NCBI GenBank assembly: GCA_010645155.1
Contig: CM021313.1
Location: forward strand, 3,794,010-3,858,009
Direction of reading: 5' to 3'
From: Tigriopus japonicus
Taxonomy: Eukaryota; Arthropoda; Copepoda; Harpacticoida; Harpacticidae
DNA length: 64,000 bases
Positions 10,018 through 20,777 of the stretch are shown here, in pieces. A program made the position numbers and the translations under genes. Every line of letters starts with the position of its first letter. Position 1 is the stretch's first letter. Below the pieces are notes generated by a model. It worked only from the letters and a program-made list of their open reading frames with translations, had not been told where the DNA came from and searched no databases.

Positions 10018-12999
10018 TTGTTGTTCGTAACAAATAAAATTAACAAGACCTCCTATTTAGTTGATTCGGGTGCACAAATTAGTATTTTACCCGTTACACG
10101 ATCCGCACGGTTGGCGTCAAGGGGTACTCCATCATTTTCCGCTGCTAATGGTTCGTCCATTCGATGTTATGGACGAGTTACTCAAAATCTTCTTCTGGGT
10201 GATCAGAATTATACTTGGACATTTTACTTGGCGGATCTGGATCAGGCCATTATTGGAGCAGACTTTCTTGGTGCCAATAAGCTTATGGTTGATCTAACAC
10301 ATGCAAGACTCTATGACCCTAATTCCCGTAAATCCATTCAGGGTCATCTGAGTCATGGAGTTGCGCCATCTTTAACAGTTGTACGTCGAAATTGTCCAGA
10401 TCAATTCATCAAGGTGTTGCAAGATTACCCTGAACTCTTGGTGCCAGCATTCAATAATGTTACTCCTAAACACGGAATTTTTCATCATTTGCCTACAACA
10501 GGACATCCTGTCCATTTTAAACCTCGTTGGTTAAACAGTCCTTAATACAAGGCAGCTAAAGAAGATTTTCAGCGTATGATGGATTTGGGTATATGCCGAC
10601 GTTCGAAAAGTGATCATGCATCGCCTCTGCATGTCACTCCTAAGTCTGATGGCAGTTGGAGATGTTGCGGAGATTTTCGCGCTCTTAATGATCAAACTAC
10701 ACCGGATCGGTATCCAATTCCACACATCCAAGATTTCGCTGAAGGTCTTTACGGTTGTACAATATTCTCCAAAATTGACTTAGTGCGCGGTTATAACCAG
10801 ATTCCCATGGCACCAGAAGATGTTCACAAGACTGCAATTATAACTCCTTTCGGACTGTTTGAATTTCTCAAAATGCCCTTCGGTCTACGAAATGCAGCAC
10901 AAACATTCCAACGAATGATGGACTCTGTTCTCTGTGATTTGCCATTTGTTTTTGTTTATCTCGATGATATTTTGATTGCCAGTGAATCTGAGTGTGACCA
11001 TTTGTCACACTTACGTATTGTGTTCAAACGTCTTGCCGACAATGGTCTCGTCATCAATGAAAAGAAATGTCTGCTCGGGGTGCCGGAGTTACCCTTTTTA
11101 GGACATCAAATCTCAGCGGCGGGCATTGCTCCCTTGACTGAACGGGTGCAAGCCATCAGAGATTTTCCAGTTCCTACAACACAACAGTCGTTGCGTGAGT
11201 TTTTAGGAATGATTGTGTATTATCACAGATTCATTCCGGGTTTGGCGGGAGTTTTAGCTCCTTTACATGAAAATCTGAAACTGAAACCAAAAGATTTTCG
11301 GATGACCCCTCAGTTGGAATCTGCCTTTGATCGGGCCAAAGCTAAGCTCGAAGATGCCACTCTACTGACATTTCCCAAAGGTTCTGCTCCACTCGCTCTG
11401 ACAACTGACGCTTCCAGTGTGGCTGTGGGAGCGATCCTCGAACAGTTCACACATGGAGATTGGCATCCATTGGCCTTTTTCTCACGTAAATTGCGCCCAC
11501 CAGAACTCAAATACAGTACTTTTGATCGAGAATTACTAGCCATTTACTTGGCGATCCGGCATTTTCGCCATTTCGTGGAAGGACAAGAACTGCTCTTGTT
11601 GACCGATCACAAACCCTTGACCTTCGCTTTCAACAAACGGACTGATCCTTTTTCGTCGCGTCAACAACGCCAGCTCTCATACATTTCAGAGTTCTCGACA
11701 AATATCAAACACGTGTCCGGGAAGCGGAATGTGGTGGCTGACGCCTTATCAAGAATTGGAGCGATTTTTGACTCTGTTTCGGCTCAGTCTTTGCAGACGG
11801 CGCAGCAAGAAGATCCTCATTTGGCTGCCGTGCAGACTTCTTTAACATCTCTGAAGTTTCAAATGGTGGAATTCGGGCCGGGGAACGTGTTGTTGTGTGA
11901 CACTTCACAAGGTCGTGCTCGTCCATGGGTGCCAGAATCTCTTCGCAAGATGGTTTTCCAATCTATTCATGCTACGGCACACCCCGGAGCCCGTGCTGGG
12001 CGCAGGCTAATCAGTCGACATTTCGTCTGGCATGGTCTCAATCGAGATGTGAATCGTTGGACAGCCGAGTGCTTGGATTGTCAAAGAGCTAAAGTGGTGC
12101 GACACACACAATCTCCTCCCGAACATATTGATATTCCTTCGAAACGGTTCCAAGTGATTCATTTGGACATCGTAGGACCTTTAGAAGTCTCGGAAGGGTT
12201 CAAGTATCTACTCACAATCATCGATCGATTTACACGATGGCCAGAGGCCGTACCCATGGCAGATATTTCGACCATAACATGTGCCAGGGCTCTCCTTACA
12301 GGATGGATCTGTCGTTTTGGTGTTCCGGAGACAATAGTGACAGATAGAGGTGCGCAATTTACGTCAGCACTTTGGGACGAGCTCTCAAAGATGTTGGGTG
12401 TGCGACTTCAAAACACAACATCATATCACCCGCAATCCAACGGACTTATTGAGCGCTTCCACCGTCAGCTCAAAGACTCATTGCGTGCCAGGTTGGCGGG
12501 ATGTCATTGGATTCATCACCTACCTTGGGTTCTGTTTGGAGTCCGTTGTGCTCCAAAAGATGATTGTAACTTGTCGCCGGCTCAATTATTATATGGAACC
12601 AATCTCTGCATACCTGGTGCTTTGTGCGTTTTTCCGACAACAGATAGCACCCCGGCTGAACATTTCAAATACTTGAGTAATCAACTCGAAAAGATTGTGC
12701 CTCCTGCATCTCATTTTCATGGTAAACCGTCCACTTTTATACCACCGTCATTATCATCTTGCCCATTTGTATGGCTCCGTGTTGATAGAGGTCGATCTTC
12801 TTTGGAATCGCCTTATGAAGGTCCATACCGGGTGATGCGTCGATCTCCCAAGACTTTCAAGTTGGATATGGGTAGAACTACGGCAACAGTGTCAATAGAT
12901 CGTGTTAAACCAGCCGTTTTCGACTATTCGCAACCTCCTCCTGTGGTCACTCGTGCTGGGCGTGTAGTAACACCCCCTCAATTGTATCGACCCGTATGA
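10018..12999 (+). pseudogene. pol: pol of CsRn1-type element (protease-RT-RNase H-integrase, one nonsense codon)
   Basis: Frame differs from gag, as expected for frameshift-expressed pol. Protease: YLVDSGAQISIL with the DSGA active site at ~10057. A TAA at 10543-10545 lies in the linker before RT. RT (10576 on): [42 protein letters not shown], and catalytic [10 protein letters not shown]. RNase [13 protein letters not shown], then [24 protein letters not shown]. Integrase: His/Cys zinc region (HPGARAGR...HF, C-x2-C in ECLDCQ), catalytic Asp in LDIVGP and TDRGAQF, Glu in [13 protein letters not shown]. It ends with a [15 protein letters not shown] module and stop at 12999. All catalytic residues are present; the single stop is the only visible defect. 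Confidence 0.92.
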
Positions 13000-13009
13000 A
13001 TCCGGATCT

Positions 13010-13022
13010 GGGCGGGGAAGTC
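13010..13022 (+). promoter_or_regulatory. Polypurine tract of CsRn1-type element
   Basis: GGGCGGGGAAG immediately before the 3' LTR is the expected primer site for plus-strand DNA synthesis. Confidence 0.75.
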
Positions 13023-13141
13023 TGTAGCGACTCTCGAGCAACTACTTTGTCTGTGCTCATTTATGTCTCTCCTTGAACTTTATATATAGGATCGAAGGAA
13101 AGAGAATAAAGGCAATTACTTGTTTACTTGAATCCGCTAAA
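13023..13141 (+). repeat. 3' LTR of CsRn1-type element
   Basis: Same as the 5' LTR except one base (TTATATATAGG here, TTACATATAGG there), followed by the target duplication CAAT(T). Confidence 0.92.
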
Positions 13142-13258
13142 CAATTACAGACCCATATCGATATTACCAGCTCTCTCAAAGATCCTTGACAAAGTTGTAC
13201 AAATCCAAGTGTCTGATCATGTTGAGAACACAGGACTCCTCCCGCTGTCTCAGCATGG
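13142..13258 (+). pseudogene. Non-LTR RT, middle fragment between two insertions
   Basis: Resumes the host RT frame with NYRPISILPALSKILDK and runs to the LSQHG block, where the solo LTR interrupts it. In non-LTR RTs NYRPIS and QHGFR are blocks 1 and 2, so nothing but the LTR elements separates the pieces. Confidence 0.88.
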
Positions 13259-13802
13259 TGTAATAAAACAGATGACGAGGTCGACATAGTCATCGAGGCG
13301 GCAAGAACAGGCCCATAAGTTACATTGGCGAAAAAGCGATGACAAGACAAAGGCCCATTAAAAGAACGTGATCGAGTCCAAAGTCAAGCCAGTGCAAGAG
13401 ACCCGGTCGTGATCATAACAAGAAAGACGCCAACGACCACACATGGGGTACATATGCGACGATAATGCCTGACAGGGTTGCCCAATTGCCAATAATGTAC
13501 ATATTGAATTTAAGCCTACATCTTAAACTAACACCCGGTATTGTTTTCCACACTAACAACCCTTCCAGAATGTACGACTAGTAAACCCCAACCAGTATAA
13601 ATAGAACTCGCCAAAACAGGCGAAACAATTCCTTTCCTCAATCCGCCCTTTGTCCCTCACCAGTTTACATCTCTAGTACGACATTGCCTTCTTCGAAATA
13701 AGGTAACATCGAGCAAAGAAAACAACTCGCATCTACTTCCTTCTACGACCTGGATTATTGGAGTCAGCTCGTATCCGTCTCATCCTCATCCCTTCCATTA
13801 CA
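13259..13802. mobile_element. Solo LTR (544 bp)
   Basis: Starts TGTAATAAAAC and ends CCATTACA (6 bp inverted ends TGTAAT/ATTACA). It is flanked by ATGG on both sides (13255-13258, 13803-13806) and splits the QHGFR block of the host RT. TGT...ACA ends, a 4 bp duplication, a TATA box at 13596-13603 and no coding content make a solo LTR, the product of LTR-LTR recombination. The internal element is not present in this window, so its clade is unknown. Confidence 0.88.
13596..13603 (+). promoter_or_regulatory. TATA box of the solo LTR
   Basis: CAGTATAAATAGAACTC lies about 200 bp before the LTR end, which suggests the plus strand is the transcribed strand. Confidence 0.6.
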
Positions 13803-15022
13803 ATGGATTCAGATCCAAGCGTTCCACTACCATTGCGCTAGTGGACATGGTTTGGCGCCTTGGGGAGGCAACAAACAAGAACATGGTGTCCACAGTAAGT
13901 GCATTTGACTTGACTGCCGCATTCGACTGCCTTGACCCGGATGACCTCGACCACAAGTTGAAACACTTTAACTTCAGTGATGCCTCCCGTGCTTGGATAT
14001 CCTCTTATCTTCGAGGCCGGTCACAACGAGTTGCTATTAACAATGTAGAATCCAGCGATTTGGATCTCTCTGTCGGCAGTCCCCAAGGTAGCATCCTATC
14101 CCCCTTTCTATTCACCATTCTTATGTCGGATCTGGAATTTTGGTTAAATCATTGCAATGTGATCAGTTACACTGACGATACCACTATCTGGAGCTCTCAT
14201 CATGATGCATCCACAGCCATAAAAGAGGTTGAATCAGACTCCATCAATATTCTCACCTTCATGGCATCGAATGGATTACTAGCAAATCCAACCAAGACTG
14301 AGGTGATCGTCAGCAAATGCCCGAACCGTTTTTGGGGTAAGAGCCTCGATATTGGAGGCTGTTGTGTCCCAGTTGCCAAATCAATCACGCTCTTGGGAAT
14401 TACCGTTGAAAGTGACTTGTCTTGGCGCAGCCAGTTCAAATCCCTCCTGAGTCAACTCAACCAGAGGCTTGGCCTAATCAAGCGACTCTTGCGGTGGGTT
14501 CCCAGGACCAATATCAAGCCATTTGTGGACGGGCTGGTAATCTCCAAACTCCGGTACTGTTTGCATGTGTTTGGATCTATTAGGATGACAGATACGGAGC
14601 GTAGAAACGGATGGATGGCGAAGATCCAGATCTTTTTGAACAATCTCATGAGGCTGCTTTGTAACAAGAAAAGACAAGACAAGTTGAGCATAGAGGAGCT
14701 AATGAACAACACTAGACTACCATCTCTCAATCGTTTATGGGCCCACTCTCTCCTCTGCGAGCTTGTCAATGCACAAGTCATTGGGTCTCCAATTTCCTCA
14801 ATCCTCAAACCACACAACAGGGCTCATCGAATGGCACTTCGTGGTGACCACCTATCAAGATGCAAATCCTACTCGGAATCTTGGCGGGGCATGTCACTAC
14901 GAGAAGCCCTCCTCCTCTGGAACAAGTTCGTTGAAAAGCACCAGATTACTAGTCAATTGTTAGTGGATTCTATTTCCGTCCCTAAAGCCAAAGAAGAATT
15001 ATTACAGCAACTCCCAATTTAG
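13803..15022 (+). pseudogene. Non-LTR RT, palm to C-terminus
   Basis: After the solo LTR the RT continues: VSAFDLTAAFDCLD (motif A), GSPQGSILSPFLFTI (motif B), VISYTDDTTIW (motif C; TDD in place of the common ADD), then thumb and a long C-terminal region with RLGLIKRLLRWVP. It ends with LLQQLPI and stop at 15020-15022. The 393-residue open stretch is the best preserved part of this element. It is a different family from those at 1.3 and 62 kb (different motif C and C-terminus). Confidence 0.9.
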
Positions 15023-15557
15023 GATCGTTCTTTTACATAAATTTGTTCTGTTAAACATCATCCTACTTATACAAAAGTGAGAATGTTCGCTGAAATACAA
15101 GCACACACACTCAGCAATTCAAACCGATTTCAGACTTGAAACCTATCACGCTTTCGTCCGAATCTGAACCATTCGAAATGGGGATATGGATGGACAAGTT
15201 CAAAGAATATTGTAAGGCATTGTTCGATTATGGAGTGGTGGTAAATGACTAGTTGATTTATTGCAGTGTTGGCGAGAGTATATATACATACGAACGTTCG
15301 TAAATGTAAATGACATGGTTGAGCAACGATTACGAGAATAAGAGCAAAAGGGAATACAACAGGCATCACACGTTGAGGTCTGCGATCTCGATGGAAGGTA
15401 GGCTGTCGTTAATTTTTTTATTATCAGCGACCTTTGTGTTGTGTCGTGTGGGCGTTATGGAGGGCGAGGACGGAGGACGAGAACGATATATGTGGTTAGA
15501 GATCAGAAGATCGAGTGTTGTCTTATTTACGAGGAAACAGCCGATGCATCGATATAA
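15023..15557. other. 3' tail of the non-LTR element and unassigned DNA
   Basis: No poly(A) or flanking duplication identified, so the 3' end of the element is not fixed. The stretch 15300-15557 may be the eroded start of the gypsy gag that follows, but I see no supporting motif. Confidence 0.35.
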
Positions 15558-16545
15558 ATGAGATGTACAAAAGTACCATTCAAAATACAACATGTTGTGA
15601 TTGAAGAAGAAATTAGAACAACTACGTCTGTCGATGCGTGTTGTCTTGTCCTTGAAAAACACTTCCTCGAGCTTAAACCACTATTTACACGTCGTCTTGC
15701 ACTCTTTAACATGAAGAAGAACATGCAACCTTTCAAGGATTTCGTTGCCGATTTGAGGAGACATGCTCGTGAGGCCGAGCTGTCTTCAATCACGACGACA
15801 CAATGGTTGACCTTCCTGGCATTAGCTGGTTGTCGTGAAAAGAAGGTGCTTTTTCCAAGCTAAGAGAACTAAAAGATCCAGAAATGTCTGATTTATTGGA
15901 AAGGGCAACTCAATATGAGGGAGTATTAAAAGATATCAATCCACCGATGACAAGGACATCTTCCGTCTACGATCCTCCCATCTCTGCTGAAGCCATATTG
16001 GCATTAGTCGCCGCAAATTGTAAAGGATGCGGTTACCCTCATTCTCGAGAAGCCTGCCCATTCCGAGACAGGCCTTGCTACCCTTGTGGAACGGTGGGGC
16101 ATGTCAAGAGTCTGTGTTACCAACGTAGCCCATCTTCATGAAGCCAAGCAAGTCGCGGCCGCACAATGGAATGAGGTCGGCGTGGCGATTCACCTGGAGT
16201 TCGTTATAACGGTGAATCTAGTCGCTCATCATCCATTACAAAACTCAACACAGTTCGAACTCGCCCCTTGGTTACTTCACCTGAAATGGAATTAGTGGAA
16301 ATCAAATTCCTTGACCCCGAATTTACACTTCAGGCATTACCTGATTCCGGCGCCGCCCGCACAGTCATTCCAAAGAATGAGTGTCCAGAGAGAGTGATAC
16401 TTGAACCGTCTCGTACTGTTCTTAGTGCGGCAAATGGCACACCTTTGCGAAACTTGGGCAAGTTTCAATTCAATTGCCAAGCAAAAGGGGGACCTACCAC
16501 AAAGATCTCTGCATTTGTTTCCCCTGACATCAAGGAGGGAAGTGG
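15558..16545 (+). pseudogene. Ty3/gypsy gag-protease fragment
   Basis: Capsid part 15558-15863 (LALFNMKKNMQPFKDFVADL, RRHAREAELSSITT) resembles the Gag of Mag-type gypsy elements. A frameshift near 15862 leads to 15884-16141 with two zinc knuckles, CKGCGYPHSREAC and CYPCGTVGHVKSLC (CCHC). A further frame at 16268 encodes the aspartic protease: LPDSGAARTVIP with the DSGA active site, then VLSAANGTPL. The protease ends abruptly near 16545 (SPDIKEGSG), where sequence of another LTR element begins. RT and integrase are absent. Broken by frameshifts and truncation. Confidence 0.75.
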
Positions 16546-16617
16546 TGTGGCGAGCGTATGCTCGCTGCTCGTAGTAGTACTCGATCTGTGATATGTATAC
16601 ATGTACTCTAGTCGGAA

Positions 16618-16694
16618 GGTACTCTATCCCATTGGATCATCGGATGATTGCAGCACCACTCCCAAACTGATCATCCCAAATCAGTACTGCTATA
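16618..16694 (+). repeat. LTR segment (5' copy) of the second LTR element
   Basis: GGTACTCTATCCCATTGGATCATC ... AATCAGTACTGCTATA matches 20678-20777 apart from an insertion and substitutions, and is followed 3 bp later by a primer site. The LTR probably starts further left, around TGTGGCGAGCG at 16545, but the 3' copy does not match there, so that start is uncertain. Confidence 0.6.
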
Positions 16695-16697
16695 AAT

Positions 16698-16716
16698 TGG
16701 CGCAGTCGGTAGGATC
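16698..16716 (+). promoter_or_regulatory. Primer binding site, tRNA-Ser type
   Basis: TGGCGCAGTCGGTAGGATC directly follows the LTR segment and would pair with the 3' end of a serine tRNA (…CCTACCGACTGCG-CCA type), the primer used by Mag-clade gypsy elements. The match to a host tRNA could not be tested. Confidence 0.65.
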
Positions 16717-16831
16717 TTCTGCAAGTAGAGGACCAAAGCAAGCAATCGACCAGAGCAGACACGTCCCGTGCCCAACAGATGTACACATCTGGTGCATTGC
16801 TTGAACTACTCAGAGGATCCAGAACCTTTTT

Positions 16832-17815
16832 TTGACAGAACCTCAAGTCACGATAAAGCAACATGGCAAAGCCCTTCAAGGCTTGGCACACAACCTTCTG
16901 AGCCTGATGGAAAGCATCCGAGAGGAATGTATTGACTCAAATCACAGGGATGAACGCATCCTGGTCCAAGCAATGGCAACCCCACAATTAGAGGAGGAGC
17001 ACATAAGGGCAGCAAGGCACCGCGACGAAGAATGAAAAGGGGAACTGAAGATCCAGAAGCCATCGGAGATCAAGATCCGGAAGTTCAATGGAGAAACGAC
17101 CCATGAATCTAAGGATTGGTTGCTTCATTGCCAGGACACCAGCCAATGTGGCAAGTGGGAAGGCCAAGACACCATCATGATGGTACTGGCGGCCTTATCA
17201 GGCAAAGCTAGCCAAATGGCCGCAAGCCTTCCCTGGGACATGCAAGCCTACGAGAGTGTGGACAAGTTCTGGGCCGCTTTGAAAGAGTTTTTTATCAGCG
17301 CAGCCCATGTTTCTGTGGCCCGAGCCAAGTTTGAACGACGGACTCAGTTACCAAAAGAGAACATCCGCAAATTTCAGGGCAACCTCAAACAGCTTTGGTG
17401 CGGAGCATATGGTCAAGAAGAAGAACCCTGGAGATTTGATACGGACATGGTGGTCCCAACGGGCAAAAGTCGTGACCATGCAGCTGGTGAAACGTCACGT
17501 AAACTTATTGATCGATTTATTTTTGGGTTGCGAGACGCTGAAGTGCATCTCAAAATCCATGACTTGGCCAAAACTATGACTGGCAAGCCGATCCTGACGT
17601 ACCATGATGCCGTATCTTGTGCAATGGAATTCAAATCCAATGCAGACCGGTTAAGATATGACAACAAGTTCCAGCAAAGTGCGCTTAATCAAAATAGAAC
17701 AAATAGAAAATCCTTAACCTTGATCACCCTTCAACCTGTTGAGAATCAGAGTTTGAAAATGGCAATGGACTCCTTGGTTCTTCCAAGACTATGCGGTCTC
17801 AGGGGGAAGCACTAG
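16832..17815 (+). pseudogene. gag: gag of the second LTR element (one nonsense codon)
   Basis: Frame opens with MTEPQVTIKQHGKALQG. A TGA at 17033-17035 follows ARHRDEE, and the same frame continues with IKIRKFNGETTHESKDWLL. Gypsy Gag capsid signatures are present: MMVLAALSGKASQMAASLP, FWAALKEFF, RAKFERRTQLPKENI, LIDRFIFGLRDAEV. It ends LCGLRGKH at 17815 without a zinc knuckle, so the nucleocapsid end seems deleted or frameshifted. It starts 134 bp after the primer site, as expected. No protease, RT or integrase follows; the pol region has been lost. Confidence 0.75.
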
Positions 17816-18563
17816 CACTCTACACTGATAGGATTCCTTTACAGACAAACTGAAACCCAACTCAACTTCAAACTTCAGCAATGAGTTAACTCATTGATCA
17901 AAGTACCTCAGTGGTACTCGCTCCTCCACGGAGCCAGATGAAGCAGAAATTGTTTTAGGTTTCACTTCATCATATCAACTCTTTTTTATTACTGGAGTGG
18001 TCCTATTTATACGTTTCAAGCCTGGTGCATTTGTAGTAGGGGCCTAAGCCGTCAGCGTCTGGGTTTCCGCCGTTAGGCAAGACTCATTGTCTTGCAGTAT
18101 ATTCATATGCAGGCTGCATCATGCTTCAACTCTTGCCAAGGTCTCACTCCTGCGGTACCATCTGGTCTCCCATATAAGTTCTGTGCATGGAAGAGTCTAG
18201 ACAATTCAGACCGGCTGGATTGCATTCCGTCCCTCTTACAAGGGCATTGCATCACGGGCCAGACTGAGACAGACGCTAACATGTTCTGATGGATTACTAG
18301 ACTGGCTGGACAGCTCCCCATTTTAGAACACCTTCATGATTGCACAAAGAACCACTCCAGAGGTTAATGTCATCCTCCTTCCATTCAGTGCACAGCACAT
18401 ACACTCCCCGCCGTTGGCCTTGAGTCTCAAGCCAACATTAATTTTGGGACAATTTTGCATTTGGGAAATAAGTGCAATTACCTTGAATCTGAGGACACAG
18501 AACCAAAATGGCCGAGGTTGGGTTTACAATATTATAACATTGTGCGTTAATCATTGAGTTATG
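17816..18563. other. Non-coding between gag and a minus-strand fragment
   Basis: No ORF with recognisable features. A TATA-like TATTTATACG lies at 18003-18013; it could belong to an LTR remnant. Confidence 0.4.
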
Positions 18564-18918
18564 TCACTGTTTGAATGAATGTGCTCCAGCGTTTAGAATA
18601 TCTGCTCGAACTTCATCATACTTTATCGTTGGCACATAAATGTTCTGGGCACATACTGGGACATCTCTGTTGTTGAGCCGGTTATCCTGCCAGGGGAAGA
18701 AACCCCATGCAGCGTCATTGTACAGACGCTTGGTGCAACGGCCGTGTTTTGCTGCTTGAAGGAACACCTCAAAGAAATGTCTCTGTGAGTGGAGGTGGCA
18801 AGATGCACTCACGTGTCCACGACAGGAACATTCGTTACACCTGGAATGCAAAGTCCTGCAACCCTTTATGGTGTGCGGTCTCTTGCCAGCACAGAACTTG
18901 TATTCACAAAAGTCTCCC
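18564..18918 (-). pseudogene. Zinc-knuckle ORF fragment of a retroelement
   Basis: Minus-strand frame open from the assembly gap to a stop at 18564. It holds CEYKFCAGKRPHTIKGC followed by LHSRCNECSCRGHVSASC, a double Cys/His cluster (C-x4-C-x5-H-x4-C, then C-x2-C-x3-GH-x4-C), then a helical tail with WGFFPWQD. Such clusters occur in nucleic-acid-binding proteins of arthropod retroelements (ORF1 or Gag). The N-terminal part is lost in the gap. Clade not determined. Confidence 0.45.
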
Positions 18919-19343
18919 NNNNNNNNNNNNNNNNNNNNNNNNNNNNNNNNNNNNNNNNNNNNNNNNNNNNNNNNNNNNNNNNNNNNNNNNNNNNNNNNNN
19001 NNNNNNNNNNNNNNNNNNNNNNNNNNNNNNNNNNNNNNNNNNNNNNNNNNNNNNNNNNNNNNNNNNNNNNNNNNNNNNNNNNNNNNNNNNNNNNNNNNNN
19101 NNNNNNNNNNNNNNNNNNNNNNNNNNNNNNNNNNNNNNNNNNNNNNNNNNNNNNNNNNNNNNNNNNNNNNNNNNNNNNNNNNNNNNNNNNNNNNNNNNNN
19201 NNNNNNNNNNNNNNNNNNNNNNNNNNNNNNNNNNNNNNNNNNNNNNNNNNNNNNNNNNNNNNNNNNNNNNNNNNNNNNNNNNNNNNNNNNNNNNNNNNNN
19301 NNNNNNNNNNNNNNNNNNNNNNNNNNNNNNNNNNNNNNNNNNN
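18919..19343. other. Assembly gap (N)
   Basis: 425 undetermined bases. ORFs spanning it are artefacts. Confidence 0.99.
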
Positions 19344-19445
19344 CGTTGGCTGCTTTGGCAACCCTGTTTCTATCCTTGCATTGTTGGCTGCTTTAGCAAC
19401 CCTGTTTCTATCCTTGCATCGTTGGTTGCTTTGGCAACCCTTACA
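19344..19445. repeat. 38 bp minisatellite next to the gap
   Basis: CGTTGGCTGCTTTGGCAACC...TTGCAT repeats at 38 bp intervals (2.6 copies visible). The array probably extends into the gap and explains it. Confidence 0.85.
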
Positions 19446-19803
19446 TTTAAGATCCATCCTTGGCAATTTCTATTCTTTTCCCTGACCACTATCTGAAGGT
19501 CGGGTTCTGATCACCCTTTGATTGGTTGAGAAATTAGAAGAGCAAAACGGCCGAGCTAAGGTACTGTACATACCAATATTATTACACTATCTGATCATCC
19601 CAAGAATATAAAAAAAGGTTATGGTCTTTCGATACAATGTCTTTTGCCTTTGTCGCGTGAGTAATAGTCTGGCTCTTGTGAACTTTTCATCGGAGATCTT
19701 AAGATTAGTCTTGAAAAATCAAAACCCTAGTATTAGGTGCTCTCTCTGGAGGGAGCTATCTGGGCATTCGACTTAGTGCTAGGGTCAGAGAGTTGGTCTG
19801 CTT
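19446..19803. other. Non-coding before the env-like ORF
   Basis: Contains AAGAATATAAAAAAAGG (19604-19620), possibly a TATA box, and no ORF of note. Confidence 0.35.
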
Positions 19804-20367
19804 ATGTTCCGTCCGGTTTTGTGGGAATATATCATTGAATATCAGTTGGGCCTTTCAACCCCGACTTTGGACAGAACACACCTGCGTCAAACTATGATGG
19901 ATATAGATGGCACCTGTAGGTCATTGGTAGCCTATACCCAATCGCTTCACGACATCCTCACAACTCAGACACAAGCACTGCAAGGAAAGGTGGACACGCA
20001 TCTCGTAGATCCAAAGCAAGTTCAAACCAAACTCCAGAAAATCAAGAGTCGAATCCCTGATGACATGAAAATAGCCATTTCAAAGGACCACATCATGGAC
20101 TTCTATTCTCTACCGTGTCACACACAAATGGAAAAGTCACTAGTGCGAGTGATCATCCCTATATCAATTTTCAACATCCTGGAGACATTGGAAATGTACC
20201 GATACATTCCGACGCCATTGTTGTTACAACACGGCATTGAACTTTTCCTCACTGGTAAGGATCACGTGTTGGCGACCAATAATGAGAATACGTTGTACTT
20301 GGATCTAGCGGAAAGCGAAATCCAGGCATGCCTCAACGTGGGGACTCTTCACCTATGCTTACCATGA
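19804..20367 (+). pseudogene. Envelope (F-like) ectodomain fragment
   Basis: 187 residues from ATG 19804. A helical N-terminal part (TLDRTHLRQTMMDIDGTC) is followed by SLVRVIIPISIFNILETLEM, YRYIPTPLLL, and a late cysteine pair (IQACLNVGTLHLC). The pattern 'iPl...f.ly...P.p......y..l...el..C......C' is that of the membrane-proximal ectodomain of gypsy-type env/baculovirus F proteins. No cleavage site, fusion peptide or membrane anchor is present, so it is truncated at both ends. It lies between gag and the 3' LTR of the same element, where env belongs. It is a partner in kind to the 2.5 kb remnant, which keeps the opposite half. Confidence 0.5.
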
Positions 20368-20675
20368 GAGTCCAGAAAAAGGAAGACATCCCTTCCTGTC
20401 TCCACCCACTTTTCCGTGGACTGACGAAAGAAACCCTTGGCCAATGCGAACACAAGTTTAGACTTTTAAGTTAAGGTTAGAGAATCTCTCGAATTAACTC
20501 TTGTCCAACCTGATACAGTTTTGGCCACGGCTTCTGAAAGTCGTCAATATCTCAGTCTGAAAAGTTCCCCTTGCTGACTTATCCTACATTCAACATCACC
20601 ACCTTCGACCAAATAAAGGATAAGACCCTAATCACGAAACTCTGTCTCCAACCACTCTTATTATTCGAGCTCTGA
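20368..20675. other. Non-coding 3' region of the second LTR element
   Basis: No ORF; contains CCAAATAAAGGATAAG at 20608-20624, a possible poly(A) signal. Confidence 0.35.
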
Positions 20676-20677
20676 AA

Positions 20678-20777
20678 GGTACTCTATCCAATTGGATCAT
20701 CAGATCAGCATCAACATTGCTCCCAATCAGGATCAACACTGCTCCCAAATTGATCATCCCGAATCAGTACTGCTACA
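20678..20777 (+). repeat. LTR segment (3' copy) of the second LTR element
   Basis: Matches 16618-16694, with an extra internal repeat (CAGCATCAACATTGCTCCC / CAGGATCAACACTGCTCCC). Ends CAGTACTGCTACA. The pair brackets gag and the env-like ORF, defining a ~4.2 kb pol-deleted element. Confidence 0.6.

Larger units (their letters stand above)
9064..13141 (+). mobile_element. CsRn1-type Ty3/gypsy LTR retrotransposon, full length
   Basis: A 4.08 kb element with two ~119 bp LTRs differing at one base (C/T at 9124 versus 13083), a tRNA-Trp-type primer site, gag with a CHCC finger, and pol in the order protease, RT, RNase H, integrase. The target duplication is CAAT (9060-9063 and 13142-13145); whether the next T belongs to the LTR or to a 5 bp duplication CAATT is ambiguous. 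It inserted into the RT frame of an older non-LTR element. Near-identical LTRs indicate recent insertion, yet gag and pol each carry one in-frame stop, so it was moved in trans, or mutated after insertion, or the stops are sequence errors. No env. Confidence 0.93.

Noticed and set aside
16698..16716. tRNA-like GGCGCAGTCGGTAGG
   Set aside because: No tRNA fold around it; its position 3 bp after an LTR segment fits a primer binding site.
18564..19496. Long ORFs of 200-300 codons over 18.6-19.5 kb and 59.5-60.2 kb
   Set aside because: They run through N gaps; only the minus-strand zinc-knuckle part at 18564-18918 and the gene A end at 60118-60181 are real sequence.
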